40,555 nt of DNA from assembly GCA_019747875.1 (NCBI GenBank), contig JAIEQI010000070.1, positions 1 through 40,555 of the forward strand, given 5' to 3'. Position 1 is the first letter of the stretch. Each line of letters begins with the position of its first letter. The notes beneath the pieces were generated by a model, which ran no database searches, had not been told where the DNA came from, and saw nothing but the letters and a program-made list of their open reading frames with translations. This document shows positions 35,178 through 40,555 of the stretch, piece by piece. This stretch comes from Candidatus Obscuribacterales bacterium. Lineage in GTDB: Bacteria > Cyanobacteriota > Vampirovibrionia > Obscuribacterales > Obscuribacteraceae. Both the position numbers and the translations under genes were made by a program.

Positions 35178-36167
35178 TTAGTACCTGCGGTTTAATTCCC
35201 AATTCCAGGCTGTTTGCAGTATCGTTTCGAGTTCGTAGCGTGGTTGCCAGGATAGCAGTGCTTGTGCTTTGGCGTAATTGGCAATTAATCGCGGCGGATC
35301 CCCCGCCCGGCGAGGCTTTATGAGACTCTTTACTTTCTTTCCGGAAATCTCCTGGCACTTATCAACTATTTCCTTCACCGAATAGCCGGCGCCGGTCCCC
35401 AGATTAATATGCTCGTCCAACTTCCTTTTGCTGGTTCGTAACAGATCAAGAGCTGCAATGTGGGCATCGGCCAGGTCATTGACGTGGATGTAATCGCGAA
35501 TGCATGTGCCGTCCGGCGTGTCAAAATCGTCTCCGTAAATTTGTAGGCATTCAAGCTGACCTGTAAGAACGCGCAGCACATTCGGAATTAGGTGTGTTTC
35601 CGGCACATGCGCTTCGCCGATTTCACCACTTTCGTCAGCTCCGGCGGCATTGAAATAGCGGAGGGAGACGAAGGACAAATCCAATGTTCGGTGCAGCGAT
35701 TCAAGAACTTGCTCTGCCATGAGCTTCGTTTGTCCGTAAATGCTTATTGGATTACGTGGATGATCTTCAGTCAGGGGCATGAACAGCGGGTCGCCATAAA
35801 CAGCACAGCTACTGGAGAACACAACGTGCTTGATTCCGTTGCTGAGCACACTATCAAACAAGCTCAGTGTATTACTCACGTTGTTTTTGAAATAGCGCAG
35901 TGGCTGCTGTTCAGACTCGCCGACTAAGATGCTTGATGCGAAGTGAACGAGTGCGGTCACTTCATGTGTGCGGATCAGCTCGTTCAATTGTGTTGAATCG
36001 GCAATCTCAATTTGATGAAATACAAGTTTCTCGTCATCGGGAATCGCCGGACGATAACCACCGCTTAAGTTGTCGATTGCTAGAATTTTTTCTTGGCGTG
36101 TTTTCAAAAACCGGCGGACAAAATGACTGCCAATGTAGCCTGCCGCACCCGTTATAAGAATTGTCAT
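35178..36167 (-). CDS. galE: UDP-glucose 4-epimerase
   Basis: A 329-residue extended short-chain dehydrogenase that interconverts UDP-glucose and UDP-galactose, feeding surface polysaccharide synthesis. NAD-binding motif ITGAAGYIGSHF is at the N-terminus, FSSSCAVYG supplies the catalytic Ser region and YGQTK the YxxxK pair. RYFNAAGAD and DGTCIRDYIHVNDLA are typical GalE stretches. Length is normal. The ATG at 36167 overlaps the stop (ATGA) of the broken YfhO-family frame upstream, so galE was probably once translated by coupling to it. The next gene starts 52 bases downstream. Confidence 0.95.
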   Translation of the reverse strand: MTILITGAAGYIGSHFVRRFLKTRQEKILAIDNLSGGYRPAIPDDEKLVFHQIEIADSTQLNELIRTHEVTALVHFASSILVGESEQQPLRYFKNNVSNTLSLFDSVLSNGIKHVVFSSSCAVYGDPLFMPLTEDHPRNPISIYGQTKLMAEQVLESLHRTLDLSFVSLRYFNAAGADESGEIGEAHVPETHLIPNVLRVLTGQLECLQIYGDDFDTPDGTCIRDYIHVNDLADAHIAALDLLRTSKRKLDEHINLGTGAGYSVKEIVDKCQEISGKKVKSLIKPRRAGDPPRLIANYAKAQALLSWQPRYELETILQTAWNWELNRRY

Positions 36168-36690
36168 GATACGTCGCTTCTCTCCGAGCCAGGCGCTGCG
36201 CTTTGCGCGTTCTGTTTGGACACGCTCTTTCTCAGTATTTTATACAGTTGAAGCAAAAATGTTAAAGCACATATTGTCAAGCCTGCAACAAAGCTAATGG
36301 GCAGGTTGGCGAATTCAACGAGGTGTTTACCAGGAACCGCCTGCATAAACCATTCGCGCGCAATATTCTCGTTTCTCTTCCATCGACCTATGCTTCCATC
36401 CAGGATAGTACTGATCATTCAAGACCAATACTTCTTCGCGTTCTGAATCGGTCTGCACTGAAATCCGATTTGCTGAATCAATCACGACTTTTAGATTTGA
36501 CTTTCCTTTCGGTCTCTCCGCCGCGACGCTGTTAGAAAGCATTGCGTCATTCTTGTTATAAACATCTGTGATGATTGTGGCTTTGCCAGGATCGAAGCTC
36601 TCATTCTCGTACATCAGCTCGGTTGCTTTTGAGTTGACTTACCGAAAGAATCAGAAGCGCAGCGCGTATTGAACATGACACATAGAAAAC
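36164..36690 (-). pseudogene. Decayed C-terminal remnant of a YfhO-family gene
   Basis: Two overlapping frames together rebuild the end of a YfhO-family protein. The first (about 36690 to 36395, with stops near 36.65 kb) contains NSKATELMYENESFDPGK, SANRISVQTDSEREEVLVL and NDQYYPGWK, matching VLADQYYPGWK of the intact gene at 13042. The reading then slips by one base to a second frame with FMQAVPGKHLVEF and a final TM helix, ending at 36164. Another frame change or two are needed within the junction. The rest of the gene upstream is not recognisable. A sequencing error could explain the single shift but not the in-frame stops and missing N-terminal 650 residues. Confidence 0.7.
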
Positions 36691-37286
36691 ATGTCGATTT
36701 GATCGCAGCACGCTTTTCTACAAGCGACACTGCTAAGCTGCGTTTCTACGTTTTATGTTCGAGATACAACGCACTTTACCGAGCCACTTTCTGCAGTTGT
36801 TTCTGCTTTAATCATGCCCGAGCAATTCGTTCCTTATTTGAGTTCGCCCACCGCGGGCCGGTTAGCCGGACATTTGCGCTCGACAAGCATGGAAGCGGGC
36901 GATTTCCGCGGCTCGTGATTTTTGTTGCATCTCTGGTATTGGCTTTGCGTGACTGCAGCTGGCGCTCCTATCAATTCTAACTATCTATCCTGCGTTTCCC
37001 TGTGAAATGGATCCTTTTTCCACTGCTTATTGTGGCTATATTCGCAACACGAGTCCTTAGGAATGACCAGTAATACCAAGTCAGAATGGACGTTTGCAAA
37101 AGGTACGTATGCGGCAATCACTTTTGAATTTGTAGAGAATCTAGGCAAGAATCAGATCCTGTTATCAAGCGAGCTTTTGCTTGTTGCATTAATTGTCATA
37201 CTTTTATTGGATTGATCAGATAAAAAGTTGTAGACAAGATCGATCCTGGAAACCATAATATTGCCAACTAGAAAGAGAGCTTTACT
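36691..37286. other. Intergenic region without a convincing gene
   Basis: About 600 bases between the YfhO remnant and the coiled-coil gene. No frame on either strand shows family features. A short frame from ATG 37063 to 37215 ends in a hydrophobic run (LLLVALIVILLLD), but AGGA is directly against the ATG, too close to work well. Part of this region may be unrecognisable debris of the YfhO gene. Confidence 0.4.
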
Positions 37287-37829
37287 TTGCTCACAGTTCA
37301 AACATCTCACTTCCCATCCCCCGACGATATATCAATTGATGCACTCGAATATCTTTTTTCTCCGTCGAGAAAAGAAGAAGATCCATCGACGGTTCCGTGG
37401 GTTCAGATGGAGACGGAGCTGCCATCATTTGCTCAGCAGCAGATTGTAAGAATTCAAACTGAACTTTCAGTTGCTCAAAGGGAGCTGCGTGATACCACTG
37501 CTAACTTGCATCGCGCATGTATTTTGATCGGATATCTCCAGTCGTCTCTTCATCAAAAAGAAGAACAGCTGGAAGTGCTTCCGGATTTACGCTTCCGCGC
37601 TGCGGAATCTATTGCATATAAAGTAGATGCCGAAAGGTGTCGTAATCGGATCGGGGAACTGGAGGAGACAGTTGCTCGTCTCCAGCAGGGTCCGCGATTG
37701 AATATGGACGGTTTGGTTAAGTCCCTGTTTACACCAATTCCGGCCGAAAATACTACGAACATGATCCTGTTCTGCCTTGGTATAGCGGCGTTATCGGTCG
37801 TAGCGTTGTGTTGGATCCGTGGTATGTAG
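37287..37829 (+). CDS. Tail-anchored coiled-coil protein
   Basis: A 180-residue protein of unknown function. An acidic N-terminus is followed by a long coiled coil (about residues 50-138: QQQIVRIQTELSVAQREL, LHQKEEQLEVL, CRNRIGELEETVARLQQ) and a single C-terminal TM helix (TTNMILFCLGIAALSVVALC) that ends six residues later. This predicts a membrane-tethered scaffold facing the cytoplasm. It starts at TTG 37287 with a weak AAAGAGAG 7 bases upstream. No homologue recognised. It stands alone between the galE operon and glmU on the plus strand. Confidence 0.6.
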   Translation: MLTVQTSHFPSPDDISIDALEYLFSPSRKEEDPSTVPWVQMETELPSFAQQQIVRIQTELSVAQRELRDTTANLHRACILIGYLQSSLHQKEEQLEVLPDLRFRAAESIAYKVDAERCRNRIGELEETVARLQQGPRLNMDGLVKSLFTPIPAENTTNMILFCLGIAALSVVALCWIRGM

Positions 37830-38027
37830 TTAGCAAGAAAAACACATTGCTTAACAGAAACCTTAACGGAAAGCTTAAAACCCACGAGTTTGGAGGAAAT
37901 ACGATAATCTAATATACATCGCAATCGCAACCCACTTTTGCGACACCATCCGCAGTATCTCCAGTCGAGGGATTTGAGGGATCGAGTCCGTCGGGGCAGC
38001 ACCGACGCTGCGGCCATATTAAAGACC

Positions 38028-38060
38028 AGGTCTGACTCTTTGAGTCGGACCTTACTTTTT
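38028..38060 (+). terminator. Hairpin with T-tract in the glmU leader
   Basis: AGGTCTGACTC (38028-38038) pairs with GAGTCGGACCT (38042-38052) through one G-U, with a TTT loop, followed by TACTTTTT. It could terminate transcription from the coiled-coil gene or act as an attenuator ahead of glmU. Another inverted repeat, CGTCGG...CCGACG, lies at about 37990-38007. Confidence 0.6.
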
Positions 38061-38074
38061 GAAATTTTTTCCAA

Positions 38075-38099
38075 AGCTTTTGGCGGTCCCGCCAAAGCT
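38075..38099 (+). repeat. Inverted repeat just upstream of glmU
   Basis: AGCTTTTGGCGG (38075-38086) and CCGCCAAAGCT (38089-38099) are complementary apart from one bulged T. In the transcript they would form a hairpin of about ten pairs, 40 bases before the glmU start. It has no T-tract, so it is more likely a leader structure than a terminator. Confidence 0.55.
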
Positions 38100-38139
38100 G
38101 GATTACACTGCAAAGGCGTTAGTTTGCAGGCAGAATCGT

Positions 38140-39603
38140 ATGACTAATTCAGACAGCTCAGGGCTGCGTGTTGTTCTTCTAGCAGCCGGTCAAGGCAAGC
38201 GTATGAAGTCCCAGGTTCCCAAGGTCCTCCATCCGGTTCTTGGAAAAGCCATTCTGGGACGGATCTTGGATGCCGTCGATGCATTGGATGCTGCTCATGT
38301 TCATATAGTTGTTGGTCATGAATCACAACAAGTTTGTGACTATCTGCAGAAAAACTCTCCTAAAACGCCTTACAGCACGCACCTTCAGGAGCCTCAGCTT
38401 GGAACCGGGCATGCTCTGATGCAGGTGGTGCCAGATCTTAAAAACTTCAAAGGTACCTTGCTTGTCTCTGTGGCAGATGCACCATTGCTAAGCTCAGCAA
38501 GCTTTTCCAGGCTTGTACAAGCTCACCGTGAAAAGAAAGCTGCGTTCAGTCTTCTTACAACCATAGTTGACGACGCGCGCAGTTATGGGCGTATCGTCCG
38601 TGATACGAAGGGAAATGTCACCCATATTGTCGAAGACAAGGATGCCAGCGAGAGCGAAAAACAAATCCGTGAGATCAATCCGGCTATCTACTGTCTTGAA
38701 TGGCCGGCTGTCGAGCCTGGTCTGAACAGTCTTCGCAATGATAACAAACAAAAAGAGTATTACCTGACCGACCTGCTGGCTTGGTCCGTGGACAAAGGTT
38801 TGACTGTTGCCGATGCTCTTTGTGATGACTGGCGTGAGGTTTCCGGCATCAACTCTCGCCTGGAACTTGCGGAGGCGAACAAGCTGATGCGTGATCAGGT
38901 GGTAAATCGTTTAGCGCTGGAATTTGGCGTCACGATTGTCGATCCTCTCAATACATGGATTTCGCCGGAGGTTACTGTCGGGCAAGAAACGATTATTTTG
39001 CCCGGCTGCTATATCACTGGCAAAGTTGAGATCGGTTCAAAATGCGAAATCGGTCCGAATACGCAGATCACTGGACCGGCAAAGATTGGCACTGCTTCAG
39101 TTGTTGCTCATAGTGTGGTATCAAAAACGGTGATTGGCGATGGTTGTAAGATCGGTCCATTTACTCACTTGCGCGAAAACGCCCATGTGTCAGACTTCTG
39201 TCGTATCGGCAACTTTGTAGAGATCAAAAAGAGCGATATCGGATTACAAACCAACGTTTCGCACCTGAGTTACATTGGGGACGCAAATCTCGGCCAGCGC
39301 GTGAACATAGGTGCAGGCACGATTACAGCAAACTACAACCGATTAACCGGTAAGAAGTCCAAGACTGTGATTGGAGACGATTCATCTACCGGTTCCAATT
39401 CAGTTTTGATTGCGCCTATTGTTGTTGGTACGCAATCAATGGTGGCAGCGGGAAGTGTTGTTAATAAAGACATCCCGGATGGAGCGCTTGGACTTGCCCG
39501 CGCAAAGCAGCGCAATCAACTTGATTACGTCATAAACAAGATCGAAGAAATCAAACTAGAGCAAACCCAGCAAATGGTTAAAGCCACAGCGCCAACCGAG
39601 TAG
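38140..39603 (+). CDS. glmU: Bifunctional GlcN-1-P acetyltransferase / GlcNAc-1-P uridyltransferase
   Basis: About 487 residues. It makes UDP-GlcNAc, the precursor of peptidoglycan and lipopolysaccharide, from glucosamine-1-phosphate. N-terminal uridyltransferase half: VVLLAAGQGKRMKSQVPKVL (residues about 11-30) with the catalytic Arg and Lys, EPQLGTGHAL, VSVADAPLL, EINPAIYCLE and EYYLTDLL. C-terminal acetyltransferase half: a left-handed beta-helix of hexapeptide repeats, with THLRENAHV, GNFVEIKKSDIG, LSYIGDANLG and NIGAGTITANYN. ATG 38140 is chosen because GCAGG lies 9 bases upstream and the protein then begins just before the nucleotide-binding loop; the frame is open to 38059, through the leader hairpin. 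Confidence 0.96.
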   Translation: MTNSDSSGLRVVLLAAGQGKRMKSQVPKVLHPVLGKAILGRILDAVDALDAAHVHIVVGHESQQVCDYLQKNSPKTPYSTHLQEPQLGTGHALMQVVPDLKNFKGTLLVSVADAPLLSSASFSRLVQAHREKKAAFSLLTTIVDDARSYGRIVRDTKGNVTHIVEDKDASESEKQIREINPAIYCLEWPAVEPGLNSLRNDNKQKEYYLTDLLAWSVDKGLTVADALCDDWREVSGINSRLELAEANKLMRDQVVNRLALEFGVTIVDPLNTWISPEVTVGQETIILPGCYITGKVEIGSKCEIGPNTQITGPAKIGTASVVAHSVVSKTVIGDGCKIGPFTHLRENAHVSDFCRIGNFVEIKKSDIGLQTNVSHLSYIGDANLGQRVNIGAGTITANYNRLTGKKSKTVIGDDSSTGSNSVLIAPIVVGTQSMVAAGSVVNKDIPDGALGLARAKQRNQLDYVINKIEEIKLEQTQQMVKATAPTE

Positions 39604-39627
39604 CACATTACACGGGCGACATCTCGG

Positions 39628-39646
39628 GGCGACGCCATGCGTCGCC
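39628..39646. repeat. Perfect 8-bp hairpin after glmU
   Basis: GGCGACGC (39628-39635), CAT loop, GCGTCGCC (39639-39646). It lies 25 bases after the glmU stop, between convergent genes, and has no T-tract. It may be a weak bidirectional terminator or one copy of another palindromic repeat family. Confidence 0.6.
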
Positions 39647-39692
39647 TGCGGATTAAGATTATTGGGTTCGACCCGTGTTCTGAAGAAGCAAT

Positions 39693-39998
39693 TTAGTCAA
39701 CTGGCTCGTTCGACCAGGATTCCTGCGGTTCCATCTGCGCGACGAATCCGAGCCGGCGTCTTTCCATTTCTGCGAACGCCGAGGACTCGACCGTGATGAA
39801 CTTTAAGATCTGAAGCGGTACAAGGTACTTTGAATAGTTGCGGTCGCCAGGTTTGTCGTCATCCCCATAACTCTCCATCTCGACATAGTCGTGACCCAAG
39901 CGAAGCATGCGACCAGTTAGAGCCGTTCCGTCAGTGAAGTGGAGGCGAGCCCATTGCTTCTGGTCGCAAAGTCTTTCGAGTCTTACTTTCAAATTCAT
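39693..39998 (-). CDS. Small protein, possible LSm-like fold
   Basis: A 101-residue cytoplasmic protein without signal or TM segment. The core WARLHFTDGTALTGRMLRLG, then DYVEMESY, then a polar loop and YLVPLQILKFITV resembles the five-strand pattern of Sm/LSm and related small-barrel proteins ('L-x-D-G-x-x-x-x-G-x-x-x...D-Y-V-E'). This is a pattern match only. The ATG at 39998 has AGGA 7 bases upstream, supporting translation. It converges with glmU and could be an RNA-binding or regulatory factor; no partner is evident. Confidence 0.65.
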   Translation of the reverse strand: MNLKVRLERLCDQKQWARLHFTDGTALTGRMLRLGHDYVEMESYGDDDKPGDRNYSKYLVPLQILKFITVESSAFAEMERRRLGFVAQMEPQESWSNEPVD

Positions 39999-40137
39999 GG
40001 GTAGTCCTGCAGAGGTTCGACACTTGATTTCTGACTCTGATTCTAGATCACTTCCAGGTATTCCGCGCTGTGGTTTTCACCACTGCACTGTGGTCTCGTT
40101 TAATCTTCTAGTGTTTTGATCTGAGGCGCAATTGTCT

Positions 40138-40201
40138 ATATAGGCGGACAAGATGTCCGCTGCCCATACTTATGGGCGGACGGGACGTCCGCGCTCCATA
40201 C
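40138..40201 (+). repeat. Two direct tandem copies of the 32-bp palindromic unit
   Basis: Copies lie at 40138-40169 and 40170-40201. The second, on the opposite strand, matches the left end of the element at 28963-28994 with one mismatch in 32 bases. Each copy contains a hairpin (GCGGACAAGATGTCCGC in the first, GCGGACGGGACGTCCGC in the second) and ends CCATAC. Here the two units are head to tail, whereas at 29 kb they are inverted. Confidence 0.85.
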
Positions 40202-40262
40202 GAGCAGCTCTTCACACGGCTCCATCTTCAGCTGTGCGCGATCTAACCTGCGATTCACTCTC

Positions 40263-40555
40263 TGGATTAGGGTTCGATTCCGGGAGCGCCGGCATCCTGC
40301 CGGCTTCGAATTTTTAAGAGCGATCCGCTTCTTGGATTAGGGTTCGTTTCCGGGAGCGCCGGCATCCTGCCGGCTTCGAATTTTTAAGAGCGATCCGCTT
40401 CTTGGATTAGGGTTCGTTTCCGGGAGCGCCGGCATCCTGCCGGCTTCGAATTTTCAGAGCGATCCGCTTCTTGGATTAGGGTTCGATTCCGGGAGCGCCG
40501 GCATCCTGCCGGCTTCGAATTTTTAAGAGCGATCCGCTTCTTGGATTAGGGTTCG
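40263..40555 (+). repeat. 70-bp tandem repeat array, cut by window edge
   Basis: Four full units start at 40263, 40333, 40403 and 40472, and a fifth begins at 40542 and runs off the window. Three units are 70 bp and one is 69 bp. Each has a hairpin GCCGGCA-TCC-TGCCGGC and a second imperfect inverted repeat, AAGAGCG...CGCTTCTT. Copies 1 and 4 have TTCGATTCC where copies 2 and 3 have TTCGTTTCC. There are no unique spacers, so it is not a CRISPR, and a 70-bp period shifts the frame, so it is not coding. Confidence 0.95.

Noticed and set aside
36669..36980. 103-residue plus-strand frame next to the YfhO remnant
   Set aside because: The composition is rich in Cys, Arg and Phe without pattern, there is no ribosome binding site, and its start overlaps the recognisable minus-strand remnant.
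37063..37215. 50-residue frame ending in a hydrophobic run
   Set aside because: AGGA touches the ATG, leaving no usable spacing, and no homologue or operon context supports it.
40255..40300. tRNA-like T-arm (GGTTCGATTCC) at the start of the tandem array
   Set aside because: The flanking bases do not form a five-pair T stem, no matching acceptor, D or anticodon arm lies upstream, and two of the repeat copies change the loop to TTCGTTTCC.
40263..40555. CRISPR array
   Set aside because: Units are contiguous with no unique spacers, and no cas genes are present.

Overview
The window looks like a chromosomal segment of a Gram-negative-type bacterium. An RND pump with its periplasmic adaptor points to a double membrane, and SecA, RlmN, TsaB, RimI, GlmU and GalE are ordinary housekeeping genes. 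Moderate GC, several TTG starts, a family of near-identical prepilins, large polytopic proteins and palindromic intergenic repeats would suit a non-photosynthetic cyanobacterial relative (Obscuribacterales, 'Melainabacteria'). That placement is inference; no rRNA or other decisive marker is present.

Layout. Positions 1-70 carry what looks like the 3' end (domains V-VI) of a group II intron, then about 500 bp without a convincing gene. Three type IV prepilin-like genes follow (591, 2932, 3493), with a GT-C-like membrane protein gene inverted between the first and second and a strong terminator at 4023-4058. Next is a tightly packed plus-strand block, 4107-12981: a one-TM protein overlapping an HTTM/SdpB-like gene, then two giant paralogous proteins (MFS-like membrane part, spermidine-synthase-like part, TPR tail) flanking a TM-anchored helical protein. 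An extended -10 promoter at 13008 probably starts a second unit: a YfhO-family protein, a GT39-like protein and an MBL-fold hydrolase.

The middle is more conventional. rlmN (minus) is divergent from a plus-strand run of secA, tsaB, rimI, a BioY-like protein, a metallophosphoesterase, a REC-HPt-REC-REC-GGDEF regulator and a polytopic protein of unknown role. After a palindromic element (28963-29114) comes a minus-strand operon, transcribed from about 36.7 kb to 29.2 kb: a decayed YfhO-family gene whose stop overlaps the galE start, then galE, a matrixin-like metalloprotease, a one-TM protein with a predicted beta-rich domain, an RND adaptor lipoprotein and an RND pump. No TolC-type outer-membrane gene is present.

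The right end has a tail-anchored coiled-coil protein, glmU with two hairpins in its leader, a small protein that may have an LSm-like fold, tandem copies of the same palindromic repeat seen at 29 kb, and a 70-bp tandem array that runs off the window.

The best candidate for an undescribed system is 4107-12981, where an SdpA/SdpB-like membrane pair sits in one apparent operon with the twin MFS/spermidine-synthase-like/TPR proteins and their small partner.
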